Source: Pholis gunnellus (lineage: Eukaryota > Chordata > Actinopteri > Perciformes > Pholidae). Taken from it: a stretch of 64,000 bases of DNA. Shown here in pieces: positions 26,701 through 41,700 of this stretch. The notes beneath the pieces were generated by a model. That model was not told the origin of the DNA and searched no databases. It saw only the letters and a program-made list of their open reading frames with translations. Both the position numbers and the translations under genes were made by a program. Numbering within the stretch: the first letter of the stretch is position 1; the number at the start of each line of letters is the position of its first letter. The stretch is taken from contig OU342815.1 in the NCBI GenBank assembly GCA_910591455.2, positions 22,047,019 through 22,111,018 on the forward strand, given 5' to 3'.

Positions 26701-29700
26701 TCGACTCTAATATGACTCTAATATGACAATAAAATGAAACAATAATGTTGAATCTGTTGTATCCAACGTTTAGATTTCTGCTCTGGAAATGTATGCAAAT
26801 GATCACATATTTAATAAGAGAATGCCTCATTTGCATATCAAAACATAGAATTTCACAAAACTTGTAATACAAAAAATAGTTATCTTAGGCCCATGCAAGA
26901 ACCCACAATCAAATATAACTTTTCAACAACTCAAATATATATATATATATTCAAATGTATATCATTGACAGCCCGAGCAAGTACACAATCCACTAAAAAC
27001 TATTATTTCTACTGAAGGAATCCAGCCTCACAGTGCTGTAAACCGCTGTGGAGCGGTTCGGCGTCTGATAAGCCTTCAAGCGCATTGATCTGTTTCTCAA
27101 ACTACATGTAGACTTCCTGGATCGCATTTCATGTCTCACCAGACGCTTCCACCAACGCAGGCCTTTGCTTTTCTTTTTTTTTAATGCAGGGCTGTTTTCT
27201 GTCTGAACACCCACTAAGCCGGCTGCATCTGCAGATTTAAATCTGTTTGTGATGAACACAAAAGTGTGCATCACAGCCAACATGTGGTCAAGGTTAGGGC
27301 CAACAACCTGGTGTCTTTGCTCGCTCTCAGCTGTTTGAAGTGAAATAAAAAAAACACTTGTTCAATTCCAGATCTAATCCTGTGTCCGTGTGTTAACCGT
27401 TAACATTCGCTTGGTACCAAAAAAGACCACGCAAGACCTGACGGGATTTAATGCAGCCACACACGATTCAATAGTTTATTGGCGTAAAACATTGATTTGA
27501 TCTCAGCTCAGGAAAACGACACTGACCTTTTGTGTTAAAGAGACGGGACTTCTTGCAGTTGTAAACCACTTCCTGTTGGCACTGCTCCGACCCCGTCACG
27601 ACGGCGCGGAGCTGCTCGGCCGCGGCGCCGTAGTCGAACCTCATGATGTGAGGTTGGTGAAGGGAGGAGCCCTGCACCGTGACCGGAGCCGTGCTGTTGT
27701 GCTCCAACACCGTCCACACTTTCTCCTCTGGAAGAGAAACAAAAAAAAAGGAGAAATGTGTGAGCCCGGAACCGCAAAAGAGGAGTTAACATGAACCACC
27801 GGTGTTAGTGGTGACATTTAAAACAAACAAACATTGAACGCGCTTGTTTCCGAGCCACACAGTATGAAACCTTCATCCTGAATATAAACCTCTCAGTTCC
27901 ACAAGTAGAAGAAATCATTGCTAGCAATCTGCATTTGCTGCTTATACAGTATGAGACACTTGGAAGAAGGAGTCAAGAGTTTGTACAATAAAATCAGACG
28001 AGGAATCCATCCTATTACCGTCCCCGCTCGGTTTTCATTATCTGGATTCCATGTTTACTCTGCCTCAGAGAAAATCCCTCTCCACTTTGTGATTATTCAC
28101 ATCAGGTTGTTAGGTTTAGAGCTATTTACATTTCTTATGGATTCCTTAATTGAGGTCAAGTAGAGGCATATCTGCTGCTGAACGATTCAGCTTTGTGAAG
28201 GGGAAGAACTGAACACACAATAATGCCAGAACCAGACAGCGGGGGGATATGGCTCTCCCCCTGTAACGTCACCGGTACATTAACCTTGCAAAAAGGACAA
28301 AGTGTAGCCGAGGAAGCTGTGACAGCCCCGTGATGAACACTGTCTCCACAGTGTCAAAACGTATCTCAATGCATTTTGTCCTATATGTCATGAGACGATG
28401 TGTCCAGGCTCCCTGTCCGTCAAATGTCACGTCTCCGGTGATCGTTGAGGTGAAGCGGAGCACACAGTGTCCTCGCCATCGAAAGATCACACTGAATGCA
28501 GCAGCAGCTCTGATGGGGGCGACATAATGGAAGGTCCAGGTTTCCAAATTCATACCGGAGACATAAATCCGACAGGCCTGCCAAATTACACTACAGTAAT
28601 TACATACTGAAAATAATTAAAGGTCAAATGGGACTGTAAACTGATTACCGTGACATTTAGTGTGGATATTTGTGTGTGTTTTGTCACGATTTTATTGACT
28701 CCTCGCTCTTAAAGTCCCTCTCCAGGCAATTTTTTTTTTTGCTGAACATGGTTTTCACCACGTAAAAAGTAGAACTTCTGGATCTGGCCTCGAGCTGCTC
28801 ACGCTAGGTTGAGCATTGCGCATCAAGATGTTTCGGCGACCGGCTCGCAATCTGTGTCGATAGTTTTTCGGGCCTCTGGTCTAACTTCTCCATCAGAGGA
28901 GACATTGGAGAGATTCAGCCCTGCATGTTTGATTCAGACGAGGAGTTCTTTGTGTACCCGAATCAGCAACTAGCAGACATGCTAGCATATTGTAATTGTT
29001 TATGTCGTTACTGGCAGTGGCTGACACAATTCCAGTGGTTGTGAAACACACGATAATATGAAGGCCTGCTGTGGTTTGTTTCGGTCGATAGTGAAAGGAA
29101 GCTACAGGTTCTGGTTTACGTCCCAAAGCTGCACACTCTACCGTGTTCACCGTCAGATCCTTCACGATGCTAATGCTAACTTCAGTCTGCTCTGCGCTGC
29201 GGGGTTTCAGGTTTCTTTGATCTCGTTGACCGTGTGAATGTGTGTCTGCATTTGCGTACTAGACGGCACATTTGTGACGATTTCATCTAGCTCGCACGGT
29301 GTACGTTTGAATCTCACATTCTAAGAAAGCGCACATTAGAATTCTTCATTAGAAGCATGTGAAGACGTCTCTCTCTCTCATGACAAACTCTGCAGTAAGT
29401 ATAGTCAAGGTCAGACAGTCTAAGGGACATAAAGAGGCCAAAGCGTCTCCTTGAGCAACACATAAATACCAGGACAGATTTCATAAGTCAAAAAAATAAA
29501 TGGTGCATGTGGATATTCATGGTCCCCAGATGAAGCCACACAACAACAAGTCATTAAGCCTAAAACACTTCAAAAGAAAAAAGCACATCTTCAATCCTAG
29601 GGGGGCAGATTGCAGTGGAATTTATTGGGAAATATATTTCCATGTTGGGACACCTTCTACAGCCCCTCCCCCCCTCATTTAAAAATGTCAGTCTTACAGC

Positions 29701-32700
29701 AAATAAATCACATCATTTAATGGCAGACCGCCATGAAATGTACTGAGCAGATTAGCGCTCCCACCGGGAATAACCCTTTTGACTGTAATGACCCCGCGCT
29801 CTAATGAGAACCGCAGCCTCTAGAGGCCACTAGTTTAGACCAGCTTGTTAAACGGTGACGCTTCGATGACTTCAGTGAAACCTGAAAAGCATAAGGTATC
29901 ATCGCACTGTAATCTATATCCTTTTCTCCTTCGGTTAAAGAGACTGACAGCACTTTAATGCTTCTGATGTGTATATTTACTGTGCGTTCTCTGGTGTCTT
30001 ACAGAGCTCAATAGACATATGTAATAAATATAAAGTGTTGTTATTAGACGGCAAAATGGACCGCATGCTATGAATAATGACAGAGACATGACGAAAAAAA
30101 TGCGTCTTGTGCAGATTTCCTCACTTACAATTTAATGGACCCAATGGACCCAATGGACCCCCCCCCCCCCCCCCCCCGCTCACAAGCTGAAACGCATACG
30201 TGCTACTATGGTTACCAAAAGATTTACATAAATATATATATAAATATATATACATGTGGCTTATATGGATTTATTACAGGCTCGCTTCCAGAACAGTTCA
30301 CATCCAGCAGATGGATTTAATCGTTAAGCTTTCTCTTTTAAAATAAAAAAACATTGCAGTTAGTTTGGTTTACATGTTTAGCGACACGGGGAACGCACAA
30401 CACAACGCAGCTGAACATTAAAAACAAAACAACACCGGTCGTGCATTCCTGCCGTGCATACTTTTGAGTTTCGCTTTGGGAGGAACGTAAACAACAGCAA
30501 CAAACAAACCGCATCAGAGTTCACTTGGAAGCCGATCCAGACCCTTCGGTTCTTTGGTCCAAACACGAGCAGATCATGAGACAATGAGCTCCACCTCCCC
30601 TACGCAGGAGCAAGAGACTCTTTTTGTTGTTTTTTGGGGGGGTTTTTTGCCACTTTTCTAAGTAGCTGTGTGTCTCTTTGCAGCTGTTTTGTATCTCTTT
30701 GTAGTTGCTCTGATCTGTTTGTTGTCATTTTGCGTCTCTTTGTGGTTGTTTTGCCCCTTATTGTAGACGTTGTGATTCTTTTTGCAGCTTTTTTGTGTCT
30801 CTTTGCAGCCGTTTTACGTTTCTTTGTGGTCATTGTTGAATTTCTTTCTGGTTTGTACGCGTCTCTTTGACTGATCACTGTTCAGTAATCCATCCACGGG
30901 TCTGCAACAGGGTTTGACTGACACCTTTTACAGAACACCAGCCCAAATGGGGTTAGTTTTAACCGAACCAAAGAAACGTACTCCCCCGTAGATATGTTCT
31001 CTAGACTCTCAGGGACCAGCATGAGTGGCCGTAATGATTTCTTTCTGGATCGTAAACCGTCAGTTTGCCGTGGCGGTGTGGATCGATTGCAGTGCAATCT
31101 CTAAGTGAGTGGACTCTTTACCCCGAGCTTTCAGCCAGTTCTCAGAGGAACTCAAAAAAGGGTAAAGGTGACAACAAGTGAATTACAATGATCTTACCTG
31201 TCATGTTGCAGTATACCTGCGTGGGCCCCAGGGGACCACTCCCATCTGGATCAATGGAGTAGAAGCCAGAGGAGCTGCCAATCAGCTTGTAGGCCTCACA
31301 AGACGGCTCATAGATGGCTGGAAGAAGCAGAAAGGCGACAGTTATTCTTCCAAGAATCAGCCCACTCTCCAACAGCTTTCTCCTGGTGAGTCATCTGACG
31401 ACAACATCTATCTTTATTTACCAACTGCTAATAAGTTATTGTTTTCATGCTTACTGATTATGGCATAGCAACAACTCCGATATGGCTACAGGTTGCAAAG
31501 CCGGTCGCAATATGTAGATCTAGAATTTCTACTTTTTTGGGGGGGAAACCACGTCTGTGGACAGATTTTGTCACCGCGATCACGTATCAACCGTGCGAGA
31601 TGCTAACTGTTTGTAACTTCATAACACCCGAACTATATCTCTTACAAGTTTGGAGCTTACAACGGAGCAGAAAAAGACACCGTTTAATCCATTCCTTAGA
31701 CTTTTGGCCTGTTTGGTTTTAGAATAGTTCAGTAAGACGCACTACCCTCCACACTTCACATGCAAAGTAGAATTCTCACTAAAACGTCTCTGAATAATCT
31801 GAAAATACTCAAGTTATAGATTATATGTTGTTTTTTGGGTTGATTTCTTTTTTACTGTTGAGTTGAAGACCTATTTGAAATCCAGCAGACGTTCTTATCT
31901 GTCATGTTCCCTCTTGACATGCAAAGACAAACCGGGTTTGTCTGCATACAAACAGGAAATCAGGATTCTGGGGCAGGGGAAGTTCACACAGAGTTGCCAA
32001 CAGCCGTCTCCACAGCAAATATCAAGGCGCTGCTGCAGAGCGTCAGAAAAATACGACAGCCGTGAGAAGAAATTCCTGCACGTAGAGTCAATTTGAAGTC
32101 AGCCATAAGCAATTTTAAGGAAATGGCAAAAAATAAATAAATAAAAAATCATTCTCAGAAATTTGAAAGTGAGAATAACGGCGATGTTTGTAAGGTCATG
32201 TCAGGTTGAAGTGAGACCAGGTTCTGCTTCGCCTCTCAGTGGCACAAATCGAAGAGCGCAATGAGCAAGACAGGTAAAGATGTGTGTGCTGAATCAAATG
32301 ACACAGCTCAGTAGACCTAGGATGTACGGGGGGGGGGGGGGGGGGGGCAGAGGGTGTAATAGCGGGTTTGAGACGAAGGCGAATAAAACGAAAGTGCAAA
32401 GAAGTGCTTACAGTTGTGACAGGTCGCTCCCGAGTATCCTGTTCCTGAACAGTCGCAGGAGAACGAGCTCCACGTCTGAGAGCAGCGGCCGCCGTGTTCA
32501 CACAGGTTAGGAAGGCACCTGAAGAAGAAAGAGGATTTAAACAACCCGTTTAATACCAGGAGGTTATTTTCACTGCTTATGTGATTCATAAAAACGTTTT
32601 TTTTTTGTCAGCGAATATTATAAAAATAAACAATATACATGCTTGTTCTGTCTAATCAGCAGTGTTTGAGAAAGTATTCAGACCTTTTACTGAAAATAAT

Positions 32701-35700
32701 ATATATCATATTACGGTATTATAATTATTGATACATTAATATGTGAGTTCCACCTCCTAATTAAGACCTGGACGCCCCCCAAAAGAGGTAAAAAAATACC
32801 CCATTTATACATCCTTCTTACCTGTAATCATAACGATTACAATAGATTTCCCATATTCATGCTTGGAAGAATCTTATATAATTTCAGACACCCCTAGAAT
32901 GGACCGTACCATTTGTTGACCTTGCGTCTTGTAGCGAGCTGATATCTAGAGAGCGTTGTACACTTTACTTTCTTCTGTGGACACTGTAATGGGTTTGATT
33001 CGTCTACAGACTGCGGACATGACATTAAACCAGCGAGATACTGCAGGATTGTAAGAATTCAGTTCACTGAAGCCGTCTGAGGTGAATTATTAGTTGGATA
33101 GTTTAAATGCGTACGAGTTTCTGGTTCAGTAGGGAGAGAAATAGGACTCCTTCATCACTGGTAGCATACTTTTTGAAGGCAAAGTGTTCTATTTTATGCT
33201 TTTCATGCATAAACTGGTGCCTTTACCTGGCCAGATTGCACCATATTGCACCATTTAATAAAAAAAGATACAGATTTATATATTCAATCTGTAAAGGACC
33301 CAATGTTGTCAAATAAAGGTGGAGTATGGAGTATTAAGTAGCATAAAATGGGAGTAAAGTAAAAGTACCTCAACATTGTAAAGTACATTTACATCAACTA
33401 ACCAACAGTTGAACATGAAATGAATTACAATACAAAACAAAGGTAAAGTACCACATTTAAAAAGCTGAAACCAGAGAATTGATCATCCAAACAGCTTCTT
33501 ATATTTAAGACTTCCTGTCCGTAGACTAATCAAATTAGTGAGCTCCAGTTTACTGCAGATACATTTTTACCTTCAAAGTTTGCCAATTTTCCAGAATTCT
33601 TTAGACGTTCACAACAAATCTAGATATTAGGAGCAGCACAACAATTAGACAAAACAAAAGATCATACAAACCCCTCAGGAATGTGTATCAGGCACCAATA
33701 AAGCTACTTCCTTTGTTGGTGTTTGCAAACCTGATCTTTTATTTATCAGTTAAGAAAGACCTCTTCTCACTGTTCCCTTTATTCTTTTGTTTGCAATTAT
33801 GAGCACAAGCTTTGGAACTCACCCGAAAGACTAATTTGCTGTTTATTCATGTTTCATTAAAAATCCCAAAGGACTGTGAAATGATGGCGTCTCATACCGT
33901 GCCCTTGTTTGAATTTGAGGAAGCTGACGGATCGCAGCGTTTCTCTAAAAATAAAAGCCTTACTGTCACCTTCAGACTAGAATGCCTGTTAATGGGATTT
34001 TACCACAATGAGTGCTTCGCGGAAATTTCAAACCGCACTCTTCTGATTAATAGTCCCTTCCTCGAGCCTCCTTCAGTTTCACATAATTGCCAGCCTTTCG
34101 AGCGTGCATCTATAATTTCATACACTTTCATCTCTCACCTATTAACTGCAGCGGAGCGGGGCCCGCCGCCACGCGGCTAAGGTTGCAGCCGTTGGTTTAA
34201 TTACCATCGTGCTATTTTCTGTTGTGTTCTGCGCCCTTACAGGTCGTGGAATTACAGTAGCCAGCACACCTAAGTGCACACTGGCCATAAATTGAGTCGC
34301 AATGTTTAATTACGCACAAAGGAAAAAGAGATTAACTGCGATAAAAGTTAATTTTCTCATACTCTGGGGTCGTTGAGTCGGCCTTCGGAGAGTGAAAGGA
34401 AAGACAACATCGGTGCGATTAACATTCACAAAGCTGAGGAACAGCAGCCTCACGTGTCACATCCTCACACAGCAGATTACAGCACAGGAAGCAGAAGACA
34501 TCGAATGCACGCCGAAAAAAAGAAAAGTGTGGATAATGTCACCCAAACACACATTTCATTTTAGCTCTGCAGTTTCTTTGTTGCTGCTGTATAAACATCT
34601 ACTGCATAATGCATGGCTTGTTTCACTTTTAGGATGCATCACAAACTTCCTGTGCCTTTCTGTGTCTTTTCACTGGTTTATTTCACTCTCGTTTTTCTCT
34701 CGACCTAATTTCAGCTTTTAAGCGTTAGCTAAATCAACCGTCTCTGATTTGTGTCAGTGTTGATGGGTAAACGCACAATTACAGGTTAATCTGAAATCAA
34801 ACATAATCAAAAACATATTTTTTTACTGCTTCATAGCTCTGATTATTATGTTATTGGTTTTATTGAACTATCTAATTTGACCTTAGTTTGTCTCGCTTTA
34901 GTCGGGCCTCACTGTTGAGTTTTCTGTCATATTGCCTTTCTTTGTCTGTCAAAGCATTCGGTGAACTCTGTTTTTATTTAAAGGTGCTGTAATAGTTATT
35001 ATGAAATTTGCTATTGTTATTATTATTTGTTGCCCTCTTTAGAAATCACCAAAATACAGGTTCAAACCGTGATCAGTGTAGTGTTTGTAAAAGTTCACCA
35101 AGAGCTAATGATAATATAAATCCAAATTGCCACACCCCTTTCCTTTCACAGTCAATATCAATAGATAACATATTTGGAAAAAAACACTTAAATGCGATGT
35201 ACTATATAATTTATCCTCTTCTCCACGCTTCAGTTGCATTCTCTCTAATGTCCACCAGGGGGCGACTCCTCTGGTTGTATAGAAGTCTATGAGAAAATGA
35301 CTCTACTTCTCTCTTGATTTATTACCTCAGTAAACATTGTAAACATGAGTTTATGGTATCAATCTCTAGTTTCAAGTCTTCTTCAATGCAGCATGATGTT
35401 CATTTAGTAAATGATGGTCGATTTAGAGTCACACAGACCATAAAGCAGGGGATGCTTTAGGGCGGGGCTACACAGTGATTGACAGGTCTCTACCAGAGAC
35501 GTATACGCCGTCTCTACGTCACTCCTCCATATTCCAAATATGGTAACTTCCGCTCAATGGTTGAAAAAAAAGCCAAGATGGCGACAAAATGGCCGTCCAC
35601 AAACCAACAGGTGACTTCACAATAACTACGTCCACTTCTTATATACAGTCTATGAGACAGCAAGTGCTCGATGTGTGCATTGAATCCATTTATTCCCCGA

Positions 35701-38700
35701 TATTTATTTCTGATCTCCACGCTACCCCCCCCCCCCCCCCCCCCCACCCGCTCCACTGGCTCATCAGCTGTCTTGCCCGACTCGCTTCGCCAAAGGGCAT
35801 TTTCGAAGCGGCCCCCCCGCCTCTGTGTGATCGGGCCCTTAGATGGAACCGCTAAAGATTTATGTCTCAGCCCGGGAGAAGAAAAACGTCTCATTGTTCT
35901 GTCATTTCCTGCAGTGCATCCCTTCGCCTGCTGATTCAACAGACTGGCAGCCCTGTTGTGTTTGCATATCTTCTGACAGCGAACAATCTGGACTAGAAAG
36001 CAGGTACTTCGACAAAGAAGAGACTCACCTCGGGGCAAACACAAGGAAAAAACTGCAGTTTGCGTGTTTGTCTCGTTTCGTATATGCGTTTCAAGGCACA
36101 CGCAGACATTTGTGGAGCTTGTAGGTCTGCCAATCCCATTCATAAGGCCACACAGCTGTGCAGGGTAATGAGGGATAGGGATAGGGAGGGATGCCACACA
36201 GGACAGCAGGGAGCAGCTTGTTAGCATAGTCCTCTGCCAGAAAAGGTGTTGCAAAGTTTCTGTTGCGGTTTAATTGGATGATCTTGTCAGCGTGTTTGTA
36301 TTTCTAGGACAAGATGTCAGTGACTTTCAGTCAGCTCTGCAGGCAACACACTTCTATCTACAAATTAACAATGTGGGCATGAATAAGACTCTGCTGCCAA
36401 CTTGGATACGGTTTTACAGATTTTTTTATGTTTTGACAGCATTTTCGACTGTTGAAAGTTTTCTGTTAAGATCTCTGTGAGGAACTTCTGTACTCACGAA
36501 AATGAAAGTGTAAATGAGAAGTCCAAATGACTTTACCTGTCTCTGATGTTGCACGTGTCGAACTGAAGCTCGTTGTATTTTCCCAGCGATCCTTGCTGAA
36601 CACGATTGAGATTCGTCGGCTGGCCGTTGATGAAGATGAGCCGCACACATCCCTGGAAGTCCGGAGTCAGGTTCTGACAGTCCGCTGTGGGACATCCTGG
36701 AGGTGAAGTGACACATGATGCAGCTTGTTACTGCACAAGCACTATGAACCGTTCGTGCTCCGGTCAATTTGGGGCTATTTTGTTTTTCTTTCAGGCTTTT
36801 GGAAGGAAAACATCCAAAATACACGTTTATCAGTATATTTTAATACGTTGTCTTTTTGCATCTGTAGATTTCTAGATAATGACGTATTAGCATATTTAAA
36901 CATGAAAATTCAGAAAACTTGTAATGCAAAAAAAGAATCGTCTTAATGTGAGTGATGAAGTGGTGAAGCTTCATGGTGATCTCTATGAGTTCATGTGTTG
37001 ACTCTTCACCTGTAGAGTCTCTAAATGTCTGTAATGAACTAAACGTCTCTTTAAAGGACGTTTTCTCTGAATGAGTTTGTTCTCAGACTCTGATGATAAA
37101 TCTCCACTTCAGCAGCTCTTACACACACCAAACTTTACACGTTCACTCCTCTCTGTGTGCTGAAGGTTAACAGAGAGGGGTGTGTTCACACAGCACTCAC
37201 AGCCTGATTTATACAACATTTTATTCATAGAAAACATAGCGAAAATGCTTTTTTTCTATTGCTGTTGACAGTATTTTTATATTTATGGAGTGATACAAAG
37301 AGATATCTAAAATTCCCTCTATAAAATCCTTTGACTCTAATATGTCAACAACATGAAACAAGAATTTTAATTCTGGCTTCATCCAATGCTCAGATTGCTG
37401 GACTTGAAATGTATGCAAATAAGCATCTATTTAATAAGATAATGCCTCATTTGCATCTTCAGAAAACCCGCGGTACAAAAAACGATTGTCTTATTGTAAG
37501 TAATCCACTGAGGAAGATTCATGCCGATGTCTACAGTAAACATGTTTTACCCTGTTCTCCTGGGAAGTCTCCTCACTATTGCAAACCCACTGCGAGAATC
37601 CACAAACCTCCAAAGTTGAAGTTGCCTCTGGATTCCAGTTGCTCCCACAGTTCGATGGAGGAGGACGGCTCACCATCCACAGTCAGCGTGATCTGTTGAT
37701 TGCTCGTGTTGAGACTCACAGAGTGCCACAGACCGTCGTTGACTCGGTGACCTAGAGAACAACATTTCACATTAAGCCTCCGCGAAACGGGCGGTTCAAC
37801 CGTCTGCGGCACAGAAAGTGATACTGTGTTCATTTCCCTGTAGACCTGGAGGCCGGGAGGAATGTTCTCCCACTGCGTTCCGGTTCATCTGAGTGTGATA
37901 TAGTCCTAGTTGTATAGCGCTGTGAGAGCTGCAGCCAGTACCTGTGCTATCAGGGCAACAACGGGGCCACAGAAGAACTTGTTATTCAGTTTGGGATTAG
38001 CTCAAGATCCACTTTTAATGTTGTAATAGCTGCCATCAAATCTCCACATTTCCTCACAACACAGTTTCCGCTGTGGTTTGCAACTTCACTGACACAAGAG
38101 ACAGTCGCCGGAGCTTCAAGCCTCCTCCATCACTCGGAGCCTCAAAACAAGCACCTCTCCCTCCCCCGCTCTGTCACTTGTCAACAACGTTCCTACTGCA
38201 TATTTTATCATCGTCGGATGAAAGTTAAATTGTTAATGGAAAGACTACCATCAGCAATTTTTGTGTTAATTAAATGCGCTAACTTCCGAGTGGAAGATTT
38301 CCCCTGCTTCAAAACGTTTTGACGATTTGCTGAAAGGGAAAACTTCGGCATTTTTTTGACCTGGACCATGTTTTCTCACATTTTTGTGTCTAAGTGACAA
38401 ATGGGGGACAGCACGGTGGAAACGTGAGCGAGAGAGAGGAGAGCTGCTGTTGTCAGAGTTTGTTGTGTTGGAGTACAGAAAGCGTAGCTTAGTGTCATCC
38501 ATAGATTTTCAACGTTGTGGCTGAATATTCGGCTCATTTTCATAACGTGGACGCAACGCAAGATTTTTCCCGAAAGAGACTTCACCACGCAAACTCGGGG
38601 ATCAAGCGAAAGTTAAAGAAAAGGGTATAATTTATCTGTAGGGTTCTTCCCATAATGTTCTCAGACACCTATAATAACAATCTGAGCCTGTCAGTGGCAG

Positions 38701-41700
38701 AAACAAGCACATAGTGGACGTACATTGACAGTGAGGTGTTGCAGCCGGTTTATTGGCAGCTGTCTGCAGCGTTCTCCTTCAACACTGGACCAAAACATTT
38801 TGTCCTCGTTAGTCACTTAGACACAAGAACATGGGAAACATGTTTGAAAAATACCTAAGTTACCCTTTAACACAACATTTCCATACCTGGAGGTAAAAAT
38901 GCATCAAGCTGAAAAACTGTTTGAACCCATTCAGTCTTTAACATTATCTGATAAAACCCAAAAGAGACGGGTAATTGGCCAACTCATCTTGAAATCCTGT
39001 CAAATTGACAACGACAGCTCATCTCACGGAGCAGCAGCTTCCGAGAGGAGGGAACGCACACAATGGCAGCCGTGATTGTGAATGGAAATTACTGAGCCAT
39101 GCCTCCGTCGCTGATGTGTTAGTGACGGACTAAATTAGCATCCCGATCGAGCTGCGCTGTGATTTTGGGAGGAATCAGAGGGGACGTGACGGTCACGCAG
39201 AGTGCACACTGGGAGTTATTTTCGGTTGGTCTGAAATCAGATCCGGGGCCGGGCTCTTGGGAAAAATTGATGAATTTCGCTAACTATCCAATGATGCCTG
39301 TCGCTGCCAGAAAAAGCCCTTTTTCCCAGAGGACTGTGAGTGCCATCGGCGTTGCTTTTCTCCACACCACTGACTGTTTCATGGTATAAGCAGCGCCGCC
39401 GTGAGGGACTGCTGGCGAGTGTCAGTGGGAGTTCCTCTCCCCCAGCCCATACTGTATATATATTTATATGTAAATATCTCATGATCTCTTTGCTGTCCTG
39501 CTGCTGGCCAAGCTCCAAGTGTCAAAAGTACTATCTAGGACACATAGCTGGTGTTTTTTTTAAATCGCATCAGTAACCTGTTGCTGAAGAAGAATAAAAT
39601 ATTTGCCTATTCTGTCTGAGACGACAGCTCTGAGCCCCGCCGCCGCCGCCTCCTCCAGGAAATACACGGTTTCATGTGACAGCTTCATGTCATTACTGGG
39701 AGAAAAAAAAAAGCTGCAGTGGCCTCAAGTCCTTCGACAACCGCATCTGGCAGTAGATGCAGAGTGTGGTGAAGGAAACAGGGGCTCAATTGTGGATGTT
39801 GTCGCCCGTGATAGACACGTGTGTGTCTCCTGGTGTGACTGTGTGACAAACAGAATTAAGACGGTGCTGTCGGTGCACATCTTTTCTGGGCTGAACGGAG
39901 GAAGACGCAGATCGATTTTGTTTTTCCACATCGACGCTCTTGTGCACTTATCTCCAGTAGCCTACGGCACTTTATCAAAACAGGACCAACTGCATTTCTC
40001 CTCAAGCTTTTTTCTGATGTCTACTTTTTAAACTGGAAAAAAAAGGTGATGTTTCATAAAACAAGCGGGGGTTTAAATTTAGAAAAATTAAAATTATTCG
40101 CAGTCATTTTTTGCGATCCCTGCAGCTCAGTTTAATGATCGCACTGAGACATCTCTGCTGCACGGTATTTGACATTGCTGTGACGTGTGTGATGCTGTTG
40201 CACTCTGAGAGGAGAGTGGTGACAAAAGGTGAGACCTGCTATGATATTGATACAAACTTGATGATATTGATACAAACTTGCCTTTCTTTTTAATTAATAT
40301 CCTTTTTAATCAATTTCCCTCTTTTTCTCGGTGTGAACAGAGTTCAACGCGCATTTTTGCAGGTGTAAAAAAAAAAAAGATAGTGCTGCACATTACAGAA
40401 GCTCCGAGTGGCAGCGACAGGTACCTCTCTTTAACTTCAAACATCCACAGCCCTGCACAGCACGCTGTTTACTGACCCAGCTGATCTGTACGCACCGCAG
40501 GAACAATACAGATTTACCAGCAGTGCGTCCAGTTTTCTCTGCCTGGATCTCGCTGCTTGGTTATGATTCAGCACATCTATCATGAAGAAGATTTCCAGCT
40601 GCTCCAAAGTAGCATGCACGCTACTTTGGGACCCTAATGAAATTAAGCAACGTTACCCCCCGTGTCTGTGGTTAATGCAGCACATTCACTCAGGATAAAT
40701 CTGCGTTTTAATCACATTTACTGGCTACATCCGAGGGCTTATCTCCCTCAGCACGCTTAAAATGTTACAGACCTCTGTGCTGAGTCGCTGGTTGAGCTCC
40801 CTAAATTTGTAACCGAGATGCTATCAGAGCTTTTGCTCGATAATAATTTCAGCGTGCCTCCAAAAAAATCCCCCCGAGGTGGAAGAGAAACAAACAAGGA
40901 ATCCTCGTGAAAATAAGTGGATTGATAAATAGATAAATTACTGAGAAGTCAATTCCTGCATGTCAAACTAATAACAGACTCTTCACTGTGCTAAATTAAT
41001 TAGCAGTGAAACGTTTCCTTACACGTAGCTATTACAAATAAGAGGCGGACGCCAGGTCACACTGCTGCTCAGAGGCTGTTCCTCCCCCGTGCAGATTGGT
41101 AATTAAATACAGCTTGAGGTAAATTATATGAAAGGAAATATTGTCTCTTGGCTGAGGTTGTCTATCTATATTTCCCTGCAGCCCACCATCTGCCGAAAGT
41201 CTGGCTTCCCCCAAACAATCACGGTTATCTGTGTTATATTTGCTAAGCAATCCCGTACAGAGGATTGAACGATTTCTTTTCCCTCCAAGTAATTCCAAGA
41301 AAATAAACTTTTTTTTTTTTTAAATTTAGTTTATTGAGGACAAAGGTGTTAAAAAGTAAGTCGGATGAAATTACTTGCGCAAGCCAAACATATTCGGTCT
41401 CCACATTGTGGATTAGTGCGGCGGCACTGTCTTTCTTCATACTCTCATTCCTCAGTTTGTGCTCCATTCCTTTCCTCAACTGCTCTCCTCATGAGGAGAG
41501 AGGAGTCGAGGCAACAGGCAGAGGCATCCTCAGCTCGGTGTCGTCATTTTTATTAAAGCAACGTCACCGAGAACAATGAACAGCTTTTTACACGTCAGAG
41601 GTGCAAAAAGACATCCGCTCTTCAAGATGGAGCTATGAGATCGATCAGGTTTCACGGGCAGGAGGACAGAGGAGATAGGAGATAGGAGACCAGGAGACCA

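Noticed and set aside
35514..36254. 246-codon minus-strand ORF
   Set aside because: It crosses repeat family X and a poly-C tract, contains a glycine run from the homopolymer, and has no domain resemblance.
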